From Reyranella humidisoli (GTDB lineage Bacteria > Pseudomonadota > Alphaproteobacteria > Reyranellales > Reyranellaceae), in assembly GCF_019039055.1 (NCBI RefSeq), contig NZ_JAHOPB010000001.1, positions 2,261,001 to 2,325,000 on the forward strand: 64,000 nt of DNA. The letters run 5' to 3'. Position numbers and translations under genes: made by a program. Under the pieces are notes generated by a model. That model was not told the DNA's origin, made no database searches, and was given only the letters and a program-made list of their open reading frames with translations. Shown in pieces: positions 55,368 to 64,000 of this stretch. Within the stretch, counting starts at the first letter, position 1; the number at the start of each line of letters is the position of its first letter.

Positions 55368-56609
55368 GTGAGCAAGATGCAACCCGTGCGTGGCACGCAC
55401 GATCTCCTCCCCGACGACTACCGGCGCTTCGCGCATGTCGTCGACACCGCGCGCGACGTGGCGCGCCTCTACGGCTATCGCGAGATGGCGACGCCGATCT
55501 TCGAGTTCACCGAGCTCTTCGCGCGCGGCATCGGCGAGACCACCGACGTCGTGTCGAAGGAGATGTACACCTTCAAGGACCGCGGCGATGAATCGCTCAC
55601 CTTGCGGCCGGAATATACCGCCGGCATCTGCCGCGCCTTCGTCTCCAACGGCGAGCTTGCCCAGCAGCTTCCGCTCAAGGTCTTCGCGGCCGGACCGATG
55701 TTCCGGTACGAACGCCCGCAGAAAGGCCGCCAGCGCCAGTTCCACCAGATCGACCTCGAGGTGCTGGGTGCGCCCGAGCCCGGCGCCGACATCGAGGTGA
55801 TCTCGGTCGCGGCCGACATTCTCGACCGGCTCACGATCCTCGATCGCTGCGTGCTCAAAATCAATTCGCTCGGAGACCCGGAGAGCCGTACCGGCTACCG
55901 CAAGGTGCTGATGGACTATTATTCGGGCCACACTGCGAATCTTTCCGAGGATTCACGCAACCGCCTGGCGCGCAATCCGCTGCGCATCCTCGACAGCAAG
56001 GACGAGGGCGACAAGGCGATCAACGTCAATGCGCCGAGCTTCTCCGATCACCTGAACGAGGCCAGCCGCGACTTCTTCAAGTCGGTGCAGGACGGGCTCA
56101 CGGCCGCCGGCATCGCTTTTGAAGTCGATCCTGCACTGGTGCGCGGCCTCGACTACTACACGCACACCGCTTTCGAGTTCGTCACGACCCACATCGGCGC
56201 GCAAGGCACCGTGCTGGGCGGCGGCCGCTATGACGGGTTGATCGCCGAGCTGGGCGGGCCGCCGACGGCCGGCATCGGCTGGGCGGGCGGCATCGAGCGG
56301 CTGATGATGCTGGCCGACGAGCCCAAGCCCCTGCCGCGGCCCGTCGTCATCGCGCCGCTTGGCGCGGCGGCCGAGGCCAGGGCGCTCGGCATCGCGCGGA
56401 CCTTGCGCAAGCTGGGCATCGCCGTCGAGCAGGAGTATCGCGGCAACATGAAGCGCCGCATGCAGCGTGCCAACAAGCTCAATGCCCGCGTGGCGCTCAT
56501 CATCGGTGACGACGAGCTGGCCAAGGGCGTGGCCCAACTGAAGGATCTCGACAGCGGCGCCCAGCGCGAAGTGCCGCTCGACGGTCTCGCCGAAGCCCTG
56601 AAGGTCTGA
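55368..56609 (+). CDS. hisS: Histidine-tRNA ligase
   Basis: Class II aminoacyl-tRNA synthetase, charges tRNA-His. 413 residues from a GTG at 55368: [17 protein letters not shown]. Motif 2 ([23 protein letters not shown]), the HisRS-specific [15 protein letters not shown] and motif 3 ([14 protein letters not shown]...[13 protein letters not shown]), then the C-terminal anticodon-binding domain. Full length. The next gene starts 1 nt after its stop. Confidence 0.97.
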   Translation: MSKMQPVRGTHDLLPDDYRRFAHVVDTARDVARLYGYREMATPIFEFTELFARGIGETTDVVSKEMYTFKDRGDESLTLRPEYTAGICRAFVSNGELAQQLPLKVFAAGPMFRYERPQKGRQRQFHQIDLEVLGAPEPGADIEVISVAADILDRLTILDRCVLKINSLGDPESRTGYRKVLMDYYSGHTANLSEDSRNRLARNPLRILDSKDEGDKAINVNAPSFSDHLNEASRDFFKSVQDGLTAAGIAFEVDPALVRGLDYYTHTAFEFVTTHIGAQGTVLGGGRYDGLIAELGGPPTAGIGWAGGIERLMMLADEPKPLPRPVVIAPLGAAAEARALGIARTLRKLGIAVEQEYRGNMKRRMQRANKLNARVALIIGDDELAKGVAQLKDLDSGAQREVPLDGLAEALKV

Positions 56610-56610
56610 G

Positions 56611-57675
56611 ATGTCGCTGTTATTGAAACTCAACCAGGTCGTGACGCGCCATGCCGAGCTGCAGGCGGCGCTGTCCGCCGGCACGCTCGACTCGCAGAAG
56701 TTCGTCGCGGCGTCGAAGGAATATGCCGACCTCGGCCCATTGGTCGAGGCGGTGAACGAATGGCACAAGGCCGAGCGCGAGTTGAAGGATGCGGAGGCAA
56801 TGGCCGCCGATCCCGACATGAAGGCGATGGCGGAGGAAGAGGCGGCCGAGCTGAAGAAGCGCTTGCCTGAGCTGGAGCGCACCGTGAAGCGCATGCTGCT
56901 TCCGAAGGACGCCGCCGACGAGAAGAACGCCATCCTCGAAATCCGCGCCGGCACCGGCGGTGACGAGGCCGCGCTCTTCGCGGCCGACCTGTTCCGCATG
57001 TACCAGCGCTACGCGGCGGAAAAGGGCTGGAAGTTCGAGGTCATGGAACTGTCGGACACCGGCATCGGCGGCTATCGCGAGGCGATCGCCACGGTGACGG
57101 GCCGCAGCGTGTTCGCGCGTCTCAAGTTCGAATCCGGCGTCCACCGCGTGCAGCGCGTGCCGGCCACCGAGGCGCAGGGCCGTATCCATACTTCCGCGGC
57201 GACGGTAGCGGTGCTGCCGGAAGCCGAGGAGGTCGACATCAAGATCGACGAGAAGGACCTGCGCATCGACGTGTTCCGCGCCTCCGGACCGGGTGGCCAG
57301 TCGGTCAACACGACCGACTCGGCGGTGCGCATCACCCACATCCCGACCGGCGTCGTCGTCAGCCAGCAGGACGAGAAGAGCCAGCACAAGAACCGCGCCA
57401 AGGCGATGAAGATCCTGCGTGCCCGCCTTTACGACGCCGAGCGCCAGCGCCTGGACGATCTGCGCTCCGCCGATCGCAAGGGGCAGGTCGGCTCGGGCGA
57501 CCGCAGCGAGCGCATCCGCACCTACAACTTCCCGCAGAGCCGGGTCACCGATCACCGCATCAATCTCACCCTCTACAACCTCGCCGAGGTACTGGACGGG
57601 CGCGGGCTCGATGCGATCGTCGATGCGCTGACCGCCGACGACGAGGCCTCGCGGCTGGCGGAGCTCGCGGCCTAG
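56611..57675 (+). CDS. prfA: Peptide chain release factor 1
   Basis: Reads UAA and UAG and hydrolyses peptidyl-tRNA. 354 residues, starting [21 protein letters not shown]. The catalytic GGQ is at 228-230 ([24 protein letters not shown]), and the decoding domain has [32 protein letters not shown]-terminal [24 protein letters not shown] is typical. Translated closely with hisS and prmC, which methylates its GGQ. Confidence 0.97.
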   Translation: MSLLLKLNQVVTRHAELQAALSAGTLDSQKFVAASKEYADLGPLVEAVNEWHKAERELKDAEAMAADPDMKAMAEEEAAELKKRLPELERTVKRMLLPKDAADEKNAILEIRAGTGGDEAALFAADLFRMYQRYAAEKGWKFEVMELSDTGIGGYREAIATVTGRSVFARLKFESGVHRVQRVPATEAQGRIHTSAATVAVLPEAEEVDIKIDEKDLRIDVFRASGPGGQSVNTTDSAVRITHIPTGVVVSQQDEKSQHKNRAKAMKILRARLYDAERQRLDDLRSADRKGQVGSGDRSERIRTYNFPQSRVTDHRINLTLYNLAEVLDGRGLDAIVDALTADDEASRLAELAA

Positions 57676-57678
57676 TCC

Positions 57679-58548
57679 GTGACGGTGGGCTCCTCTTACG
57701 ACGCACTCCTGCGCGACACGGCCGTCGCGCTGACGGCGGCCGGTATCGACAATGTCCGCTTCGAGGCCCGGCTGCTGCTCAGCCACGCCACCGGGATGAC
57801 CGTGGAGCAATTGATCGCGCGAGGGCCCGATCCGGCGCCCGCCATGGTCGAGACAGCTCTGCGCGAGCTCACGGCGCGCCGCGTGCGCCGTGAGCCGATG
57901 GCCTACATCCTGGGCGAGCGCGAATTCTGGGGCCTTCCCTTCAAGGTCTCTGCGGCAGTCCTGGTGCCGCGGCCCGACAGCGAGACGCTGATCGAGGCCG
58001 TCCTCGGTCTGTTTCCCGACCGTGGCCGGCCGCTGCGTATCGCCGATCTGGGGTTGGGATCGGGCTGCCTCCTCCTCACCCTGCTGCGGGAGTATCCGCA
58101 GGCGAGCGGTGTCGGGATCGATGCCTCGCCCGAGGCGCTCGAAATGGCCAGGGTCAATGCCGGGGCGCTGGGCGTCGCCTCCCGGGCGCGCCTCGAGGCG
58201 GGCGACTGGCGTGAGGCCGGCTGGGCCGGGCGGCTGGGCGGTCCGTTCGACCTGCTGGTGTCCAATCCGCCCTACATCGAGAGTGCCACCGTCGACGGCC
58301 TGATGCCCGAAGTGGCGCGCTACGAGCCCCGGCTGGCACTCGACGGAGGCGACGACGGGCTTGCGGCGTATCGCATCATCGCCCGCGAGGCGCCCAGCCT
58401 GGTCGTTCCGGGCGGCTGGGCGGTCGTCGAGGGGGGCGAGGGACAAGCGGCTGATATCGCCGCCCTTTTTGCCGCCGTGGGCTTCACGCCCGGCCCGCCC
58501 CGGCAGGATCTGGGCGGGGTCGACCGGGTGGTGCCGGCCCAGCATTAA
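57679..58548 (+). CDS. prmC: Release factor glutamine methyltransferase
   Basis: N5-methylates the GGQ glutamine of release factors 1 and 2 using SAM. 289 residues from a GTG at 57679, 3 nt after prfA. The catalytic NPPY is at 196-199 (VSNPPYIE), the N-terminal helical domain has VRREPMAYILGEREFWGLPFKVSAAVLVPRPDSE (contains PRPDTE-like box) and the SAM site IADLGLGSGCLLLTLLREY. Pairing with prfA is the common arrangement. Confidence 0.97.
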   Translation: MTVGSSYDALLRDTAVALTAAGIDNVRFEARLLLSHATGMTVEQLIARGPDPAPAMVETALRELTARRVRREPMAYILGEREFWGLPFKVSAAVLVPRPDSETLIEAVLGLFPDRGRPLRIADLGLGSGCLLLTLLREYPQASGVGIDASPEALEMARVNAGALGVASRARLEAGDWREAGWAGRLGGPFDLLVSNPPYIESATVDGLMPEVARYEPRLALDGGDDGLAAYRIIAREAPSLVVPGGWAVVEGGEGQAADIAALFAAVGFTPGPPRQDLGGVDRVVPAQH

Positions 58549-58720
58549 GAGGTTGGCAATCCGGGGGAATGGGACTAGGTTCCTTTACCCCTTGGGGGGC
58601 TGGTCCGACCGGTTAGTGGCGGCGGACACCAAACCCCCTGAAATCAGCCGTGACGGCGCCCGCGAAGGGCAGGGGGGTTCCAACAACAACATCCGTCCGG
58701 CGTGTAACTGGCCCAGGTTA

Positions 58721-59470
58721 ATGAGACCAAACAATCGTCAGCGGTCGCGCGGCGGTCGCAGTGGTGGCGGCGGTGGCGGCGGTGGTAACAACCACCATCA
58801 CAAGCCCCAGCACCACAACCCGAACCGCCCGCCCAATCGAAACCAGATTTTCGATAGCAGCGGCCCCGACGTCCGGGTCCGCGGTAATGCCAACCAGGTC
58901 TTCGACAAATACCAGTCGCTGGCTCGCGAGGCCGCCTCTTCCGGCGACCGCATCCTGGCCGAAGCCTATTACCAGTACGCCGACCACTATTTCCGCGTGA
59001 TCCAGTCCATGGGTGGCTTCGTGTCGCGCAACCAGGGCTGGGAAGGCGGCGAGGACGGCCAGCAACCAGGGCAACCCGGCCCGCAGGGGCAGCAGTCCGG
59101 CCAGCCGCAGCAGGGCCAGTCCGGAGGCCAGCAGCCGAACGGCGGAGACAACCAGTCCGGCGACCGCAGCGAGCAGGCCCCCCCGGAGCATCGCTCTTCA
59201 GAGCACCGGCAGGGCGATAACCGCCAAGGCGATAACCGCCAGGGTGAGCATCGCCAGGGCAATCAGCGCCAGAACGATCGCCGCCAGAACGACTATCGTC
59301 CGAACGATCGCGACCGTGATCGCGACGATCAAGGCGAGGCCGAACCGGGTCTCAACGGCGTGGCGTTCCTGCAGAACGGCCGCAATGCGACCGGCGGCAA
59401 TGACCCGGCGATCGACGAACAGCCCGAGGTTCCGGAATTCGTCCCTGCGAACGGCGGCCGGCGCGCCTGA
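58721..59470 (+). CDS. DUF4167 domain-containing protein with Q/R/N/D-rich tail
   Basis: Nucleic-acid-like basic protein of 249 residues. It starts MRPNNRQRSRGG, a Gly run and a His/Asn-rich stretch, then the DUF4167 core: QIFDSSGPDVRVRGNANQVFDKYQSLAREAASSGDRILAEAYYQYADHYFRVIQS. The tail is very low complexity: GQPGPQGQQ, then repeats of the N-R-Q-G-D/E type and RNDRDRDRDD. Function unknown; the family is found beside prmC in alphaproteobacteria. It has its own strong intrinsic terminator. Confidence 0.9.
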   Translation: MRPNNRQRSRGGRSGGGGGGGGNNHHHKPQHHNPNRPPNRNQIFDSSGPDVRVRGNANQVFDKYQSLAREAASSGDRILAEAYYQYADHYFRVIQSMGGFVSRNQGWEGGEDGQQPGQPGPQGQQSGQPQQGQSGGQQPNGGDNQSGDRSEQAPPEHRSSEHRQGDNRQGDNRQGEHRQGNQRQNDRRQNDYRPNDRDRDRDDQGEAEPGLNGVAFLQNGRNATGGNDPAIDEQPEVPEFVPANGGRRA

Positions 59471-59496
59471 CCGTCAGCCCCTGATAATCCCGAAAG

Positions 59497-59529
59497 AACG
59501 CCCGCCGGCAGCCGCCTGCGGGCGTTTTT
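59497..59529 (+). terminator. Intrinsic terminator of the DUF4167 gene
   Basis: Perfect 9-bp stem AACGCCCGC / GCGGGCGTT (59497-59526) with a 12-nt loop, ending in a run of T's (59525-59529). 27 nt after the DUF4167 stop. It lies between this gene and the convergent DUF4337 gene. Confidence 0.85.
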
Positions 59530-59542
59530 CGTGGGGAGGGGG

Positions 59543-60103
59543 TTAAAGGTGGATCAAGGTTGGTGCGACGAAGGCCAGCACCGTGAAGCCCAGGCCGAGC
59601 ACACCCAGGCCGGCCGACAGGAAGGTCAGCCAGACGACCGCGGTGAGGGCGGCGGCGCCGGCCAGCACGATGGCGAGCTGGAAGCAGGCCGAGCCGTATT
59701 CGAACATGTGATAGGCGGCCATCGACCGGTCGCGATGTGCTTCCTTGAGCTTGGCGCGCGCCGCCAGTTCCTTGCGGCCCTCGTTGGTGTCGGGCTCGGT
59801 ATCGTAGCGCTGTGCCGTCTGGCGCCACCGCTCGGCCTGCGCCTTGAGGGCGGGTGGCACGGTGTCCGGGCTGTCCTTGAACGTGGCCTCCACCTCTTCG
59901 GCGGCAGTCCTCAGCGTGGTCTGCCGGATGGTCTTGGACTGGAAGAACGACCACAGGTTGGAGGCGTCGATGTGGCTCGAGAGCCCGTTCGTCTGCGAGC
60001 TCTTGCCGCCCATTTCCGAAACCGCCAGCAGGGCGGCGAGGATCGCCACCAGCAAAGCGATCTTCTTGTTCGAGCTGTCGACGTGGCCGTGTCCGCCAGA
60101 CAT
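59543..60103 (-). CDS. DUF4337 domain-containing membrane protein
   Basis: Membrane protein of 186 residues. An N-terminal helix (~13-30; KKIALLVAILAALLAVSEM) is followed by a soluble loop (SKTIRQTTLRTAAEEVEATF, RWRQTAQRYDTEPDTNEGRKELAARAKLKEAHRDRSMAAYHMFEYGSACFQLAI) and two close C-terminal helices (~130-185). This is the DUF4337 layout; role unknown. It faces away from clpB with ~180 nt between. Confidence 0.88.
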   Translation of the reverse strand: MSGGHGHVDSSNKKIALLVAILAALLAVSEMGGKSSQTNGLSSHIDASNLWSFFQSKTIRQTTLRTAAEEVEATFKDSPDTVPPALKAQAERWRQTAQRYDTEPDTNEGRKELAARAKLKEAHRDRSMAAYHMFEYGSACFQLAIVLAGAAALTAVVWLTFLSAGLGVLGLGFTVLAFVAPTLIHL

Positions 60104-60181
60104 TCCAGTACCTCCAAATCTTGGTCGGCGGCGTTCTTAACCCACGTTTCCAGGAGGCGAAAGCCGCACGGAATCTGAGGT

Positions 60182-60210
60182 CTTGTACGTCGCAAATCTG
60201 ATCCCATATC
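60182..60210 (+). promoter_or_regulatory. Sigma-32 (RpoH)-type heat-shock promoter for clpB
   Basis: CTTGTAC (60182-60188), 14-nt gap and CCCATATC (60203-60210) match the RpoH consensus CTTGAAA / CCCCATNT well. It lies about 75 nt upstream of the clpB ATG, in the only free space. Recognised by eye only. Confidence 0.7.
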
Positions 60211-60285
60211 GCCTTCAGGACGCCTCCAATGAGGGTCCGCTCTTCCGCCCGCCGCTCGACGGGGGCGTAAAGGAAAGGGTTGAGT

Positions 60286-62892
60286 ATGAATCAGGAAAAA
60301 TACACCGAACGCATGCGGGGCTTCCTGCAGAGCGCCCAGATGATGGCGCTTCGCGAGGGCCATCAGCGGCTCATTCCAGACCACGTTCTGAAGGTCCTGC
60401 TCGACGATCCGGAAGGCCTCGCAGCCAACCTCATCGCCGCCGCGGGGGGCGATTCACGCGCGGTCTATCGCGCCGTCGAAGCCAATCTCGCCAAGCAGCC
60501 CAAGGTCGAGGGCCAGGGCTCCGGCCAGATCTATCTGGCGCCCGAGACCGCGCGCCTGTTCGACCAGGCCGAGACCATCTCCGAGAAGGCCGGCGATTCG
60601 TTCGTCACGGTCGAGCGCATGCTGGTCGCGCTGGTGCTCGCCAAGGGTACCGAGGCGGCCGAGGCGCTCGCCAAGGGTGGCGTGAAGCCCCAGGCGCTCG
60701 AGAAGGCCGTGCAGGAGCTGCGCAAGGGCCGGACTGCCGACTCGGCGTCGGCCGAGGACAGCTACGACGCGCTGAAGAAGTATGCGCGCGACCTCACCCA
60801 GGCCGCGCGGGACGGCAAGCTCGACCCGGTGATCGGTCGTGACGAGGAAATCCGCCGGACCATCCAGGTGCTGAGCCGCCGCACCAAGAACAATCCGGTG
60901 CTGATCGGTGAGCCGGGCGTTGGCAAGACTGCCATCGCCGAGGGCCTCGCGCTGCGCATCGTGAACGACGACGTGCCGGAATCGCTCAAGAACAAGAAGC
61001 TGATGTCGCTCGACCTCGGCTCGATGGTCGCGGGCGCCAAGTTCCGGGGAGAGTTCGAGGAGCGGCTCAAGGCCGTGCTGTCGGAAATCTCTTCGGCCGA
61101 GGGCGAGATCATCGTCTTCATCGACGAGTTGCACACGCTGATCGGCGCCGGCAAGGCCGACGGCGCGATGGACGCCTCCAACATGCTGAAGCCCGCCCTG
61201 GCGCGCGGCGAACTGCATTGTGTGGGCGCCACGACGCTCGACGAGTACCGCAAGCACATCGAGAAGGATGCCGCGCTGGCGCGGCGCTTCCAGCCGGTCT
61301 TCGTGGCCGAGCCGACGGTCGAGGACACGATCTCGATCCTGCGCGGCCTCAAGGAGAAGTACGAGCTGCATCACGGCGTCCGGATCGCCGACTCCTCGAT
61401 CGTGGCCGCCGCGACCTTGTCCAATCGCTACATCGCCGACCGGTTCCTGCCGGACAAGGCGATCGACTTGATGGACGAGGCGGCGAGCCGCATCCGCATG
61501 CAGGTCGACAGCAAGCCCGAGGCGCTGGACGAGCTGGACCGGCGCATCATGCAGCTCAAGATCGAGAAGGAAGCGCTCAAGAAGGAGAGCGACCAGGCGT
61601 CGCGCGACCGTCTCGAGCGTCTCGAGAAGGAGCTGTCGGAACTCGAGCAGAAGTCGGCCGCGCTGACGGCGCAGTGGACTTCCGCGAAGGACAAGCTTGC
61701 CGACTCGCAGAAGGTGAAGGAGCAGCTCGACAAGGCGCGCTCCGAACTCGACATCGCGCAGCGGCGCGGCGAACTCGGCAAGGCCGGCGAACTGGCCTAC
61801 GGCGTGATCCCCGACCTCGAGAAGAAGCTCAAGGAGGCCGAGACCCACGAGGTCGCGGGTGGCAAGGGCGTGAAGGAAGAGGTCATGCCCGAGGACATTG
61901 CGGCCGTCGTGTCGCGGTGGACCGGCGTGCCCGTCGACAAGATGCTGGAAGGCGAGCGCTCCAAGCTCCTGCGCATGGAAGAGGAGATCCATAAGCGGGT
62001 GATCGGCCAGGACGAGGCCGTCGTGGCCGTGGCGAACGCGGTGCGTCGCGCCCGGGCAGGCCTGCAGGACCCGAACCGTCCGATCGGTTCGTTCCTGTTC
62101 CTCGGCCCCACGGGTGTCGGCAAGACCGAGCTCACCAAGGCGATCGCGGCGTTCCTGTTCGACGACGACACCGCGATGGTGCGCATCGACATGAGCGAGT
62201 TCATGGAGAAGCACTCCGTGAGCCGCCTGATCGGCGCGCCGCCGGGCTATGTCGGCTACGACGAGGGCGGCGTGCTCACCGAGGCGGTGCGGCGCCGGCC
62301 GTACCAGGTGATCCTGTTCGACGAGGTCGAGAAGGCGCATCCGGACGTGTTCAACGTGCTGCTGCAGGTGCTTGACGACGGTCGCCTGACCGACGGGCAG
62401 GGCCGCACGGTCGACTTCAAGAACACGCTGATCATCCTGACGTCCAATCTCGGCAGCTCCCATCTGGCGGCCCTGAAGGACGGCGAGCCCACCGAATCGG
62501 TGCGCGAGCAGGTCATGGAGGAGGTGCGGCGGGCTTTCAGGCCCGAGTTCCTGAACCGCCTCGACGAGATCCTGCTGTTCAACCGGCTGAGCCGGGCGCA
62601 CATGACGGACATCGTCGAAGTCCAGATGCAGAAGCTGCTGAAGCTGCTGGCCGATCGCAAGATCGAGCTGAAGATCGACGGCAAGGCGCTGCAGTGGCTC
62701 GCCAACAGGGGCTACGACCCGGTCTACGGGGCGCGGCCGCTCAAGCGGGTGATCCAGCGCAGCCTGCAGAATCCGCTGGCGACGCAGCTTCTCGAGGGCA
62801 GGATCGGCGACGGCGATACCGTCGAGGTCGGCGTCGAGAACGGCGAGCTGACGGTCGGCGGCGAGCGCGTGATGAGCGACGCCGCCGACTAA
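60286..62892 (+). CDS. clpB: ATP-dependent disaggregase ClpB
   Basis: Hexameric AAA+ chaperone that, with DnaK, rescues aggregated proteins after heat stress. 868 residues. ClpN domain ~1-145; AAA1 with Walker A GEPGVGKT at 208-215 and [15 protein letters not shown]-domain coiled coil ~400-520 ([31 protein letters not shown]), absent from ClpA and diagnostic of ClpB; AAA2 with GPTGVGKT at 607-614 and [40 protein letters not shown] at 60286 has AAAGGAAAGGG upstream. A sigma-32 promoter precedes it. Confidence 0.98.
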   Translation: MNQEKYTERMRGFLQSAQMMALREGHQRLIPDHVLKVLLDDPEGLAANLIAAAGGDSRAVYRAVEANLAKQPKVEGQGSGQIYLAPETARLFDQAETISEKAGDSFVTVERMLVALVLAKGTEAAEALAKGGVKPQALEKAVQELRKGRTADSASAEDSYDALKKYARDLTQAARDGKLDPVIGRDEEIRRTIQVLSRRTKNNPVLIGEPGVGKTAIAEGLALRIVNDDVPESLKNKKLMSLDLGSMVAGAKFRGEFEERLKAVLSEISSAEGEIIVFIDELHTLIGAGKADGAMDASNMLKPALARGELHCVGATTLDEYRKHIEKDAALARRFQPVFVAEPTVEDTISILRGLKEKYELHHGVRIADSSIVAAATLSNRYIADRFLPDKAIDLMDEAASRIRMQVDSKPEALDELDRRIMQLKIEKEALKKESDQASRDRLERLEKELSELEQKSAALTAQWTSAKDKLADSQKVKEQLDKARSELDIAQRRGELGKAGELAYGVIPDLEKKLKEAETHEVAGGKGVKEEVMPEDIAAVVSRWTGVPVDKMLEGERSKLLRMEEEIHKRVIGQDEAVVAVANAVRRARAGLQDPNRPIGSFLFLGPTGVGKTELTKAIAAFLFDDDTAMVRIDMSEFMEKHSVSRLIGAPPGYVGYDEGGVLTEAVRRRPYQVILFDEVEKAHPDVFNVLLQVLDDGRLTDGQGRTVDFKNTLIILTSNLGSSHLAALKDGEPTESVREQVMEEVRRAFRPEFLNRLDEILLFNRLSRAHMTDIVEVQMQKLLKLLADRKIELKIDGKALQWLANRGYDPVYGARPLKRVIQRSLQNPLATQLLEGRIGDGDTVEVGVENGELTVGGERVMSDAAD

Positions 62893-62895
62893 AGA

Positions 62896-64000
62896 CTAGT
62901 CGCCTTTGGCGACCTGAGACGGCGCGGGTTCTTTTGGAGCCTGCGCCGTTTTCTTTGGTGCGGGCTTGGTTTCCGCGGGCTTTTCGACCTCGCCGGCGAC
63001 CGGCGCGCTCTTGAGTTGCGCGAGGTACTGCCGGGCCAGCACCTGGAAGCGCGCCGCGTCCTTGGCCCCCACGGTGCCGCGCATGGCGAACTTCTGGGTG
63101 AGCGGATTGACGTGCTTGCCGCCCTTCAGGAACTCGTAATGCAGGTGCGGGCCGGTCGACATGCCGGTCGATCCGACGAAGCCGATCACCTGTCCCTGGC
63201 GCACCGAAACGCCCGGCTTGATGCCCGGGCCGATGCGCGACATGTGGGCATAGGCCGTCGCGACGTCGTGCGTATGCTGCAACCTGACGTAGAGTCCATA
63301 GCCGCCATTGGGTCCCGCGGACACGACCTTTCCGGTGCCGGCGGCCAGGATCGGCGTGCCCGAAGGCGCCGCAAAATCCACGCCCGCGTGCAATGCACTG
63401 AAGCCCAGGATGGGGTGCTCGCGCATGCCGAAGCGCGAGGTGATGCGCGAGGCGTCCATCGGCGTGCGCAGGAAAGAGCGCACAACGCTCTCGCCTTGCG
63501 GGTTGTAGAAGCCATCGGCGCCACCCTGGGGGCGGTAGCGGATCACGGTGACGGTGCGCTTCAGGAGCTTGAGTTCGCCGGCGAGCAGGCGACCGGGATG
63601 GGTGACCTTGCCGTCGCTCGTCACGAGCTGCTCGAGCAGGACGGTGAACTTCTGCCCCTGCTTCAGTTCGCGCTGGAAGTCGACGTCGTAGGACAGGGCG
63701 CGCACGAACTCGATCATCGCCGCCGACGGCGCACCGGCCTTGATCCCGCTCTGCTGCAGCGAACCGTCGCGCTCGCCCTCGACGCGCACGATGCGCGGGC
63801 TGACCTTGTAGATTTTCTCCTCGGCATCGTAGGTGCCGTCGTCTTTGCGGCTGACGATGTACTCCCGCTCGGGTTGAGGCCGGACCGACAATGCAAGCAC
63901 GCGCGGGGCATCGGGCTGGTCCGGCATCGTCTGCATCGTGAGCTCGATGGTCTCGCCCACCGCGAGGCGCCGCTTCTTCAGGAGCGACTGGAGCTTCTCG
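62896..64000 (-). CDS. M23-family metallopeptidase (partial, N-terminus off the window)
   Basis: Cell-wall hydrolase or hydrolase activator of the LytM/M23 type. At least 368 residues are visible; the true start lies beyond 64000, since the frame stays open (EKLQSLLKKRRLAVGETIEL) to the edge. A linker/OapA-like region comes first, then the M23 domain with zinc ligands in FGMREHPILGFSALHAGVDFAAPSGTPILA (His, Asp) and GPHLHYEFLKGGKHVNP. The C-terminal tail is Lys/Pro/Ala-rich. It ends 3 nt from the clpB stop, facing it. Confidence 0.92.
   Translation of the reverse strand, partial: EKLQSLLKKRRLAVGETIELTMQTMPDQPDAPRVLALSVRPQPEREYIVSRKDDGTYDAEEKIYKVSPRIVRVEGERDGSLQQSGIKAGAPSAAMIEFVRALSYDVDFQRELKQGQKFTVLLEQLVTSDGKVTHPGRLLAGELKLLKRTVTVIRYRPQGGADGFYNPQGESVVRSFLRTPMDASRITSRFGMREHPILGFSALHAGVDFAAPSGTPILAAGTGKVVSAGPNGGYGLYVRLQHTHDVATAYAHMSRIGPGIKPGVSVRQGQVIGFVGSTGMSTGPHLHYEFLKGGKHVNPLTQKFAMRGTVGAKDAARFQVLARQYLAQLKSAPVAGEVEKPAETKPAPKKTAQAPKEPAPSQVAKGD

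Noticed and set aside
59200..59330. Short tandem codon repeats considered as a CRISPR-like array
   Set aside because: Units are about 12-18 nt, in frame and code for the DUF4167 tail; no spacers of constant size.

Overview
High-GC (roughly two-thirds G+C) chromosomal DNA from an alphaproteobacterium. Familiar alphaproteobacterial blocks are present: bolA / J-domain gene / cobS-cobT, aroK-aroB next to xerD-accA, secA / parvulin / argJ-mutT, comF-grxC-nitrilase, ubiG / lysC-ptsP-RodZ-like-ispG-hisS-prfA-prmC and DUF4167-clpB. The set fits a soil or freshwater member of the Rhodospirillales/Reyranella-like or Hyphomicrobiales lineages, but I cannot fix the genus by reading. Coding density is high, with many 1-14 nt overlaps. 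I saw no rRNA, tRNA, CRISPR array, transposase, integron or phage gene.

Layout. 0-5.6 kb: partial DUF3108 gene, Atm1/HMT-type ABC exporter, YcaD-like MFS, MeaB GTPase, Cys-cluster protein, ribosomal L28. 5.7-14.4 kb, mostly minus strand: phytase-like esterase lipoprotein, CobT, CobS, J-domain protein, BolA (plus strand), DUF2889, CNNM/CorC protein, AroB, AroK. 14.5-17.8 kb, plus strand: small membrane protein, XerD, AccA, luciferase-like oxidoreductase. 17.9-27.9 kb is accessory metabolism: TPR protein overlapping a TIGR02466-type oxygenase, TauD-like dioxygenase, GNAT, MaoC-type hydratase, MFS, epoxide hydrolase, tyrosine phosphatase and a TonB receptor under a Zur-like operator. 27.9-34.8 kb is the least characterised part: a multipass membrane protein, a Rap1a-like exported protein, a STAS/SpoIIAA-like protein, a ClpP-fold exported protein, a PAS-GAF membrane sensor without an output domain, and a matrixin-like protein lacking one zinc His. 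35-64 kb is mainly housekeeping: SecA, parvulin, ArgJ, MutT, methyltransferases, ComF, GrxC, nitrilase, D-aminoacylase, UbiG, LysC, PtsP, IspG, HisS, PrfA, PrmC, ClpB and a partial M23 peptidase.

Non-coding signals worth noting: a perfect 13-bp inverted repeat containing a TGTTATA-N-TATAACA core before the TonB receptor; a heat-shock-type promoter before clpB; terminator-like hairpins just before the rpmB, cobS and secA starts; three families of dispersed palindromic repeats; and a clear intrinsic terminator after the DUF4167 gene. I did not find a convincing new multi-gene defence or biosynthetic system. The best leads are the Zur-like TonB locus, the TPR/oxygenase pair and the cluster of unknown exported proteins at 28-35 kb.
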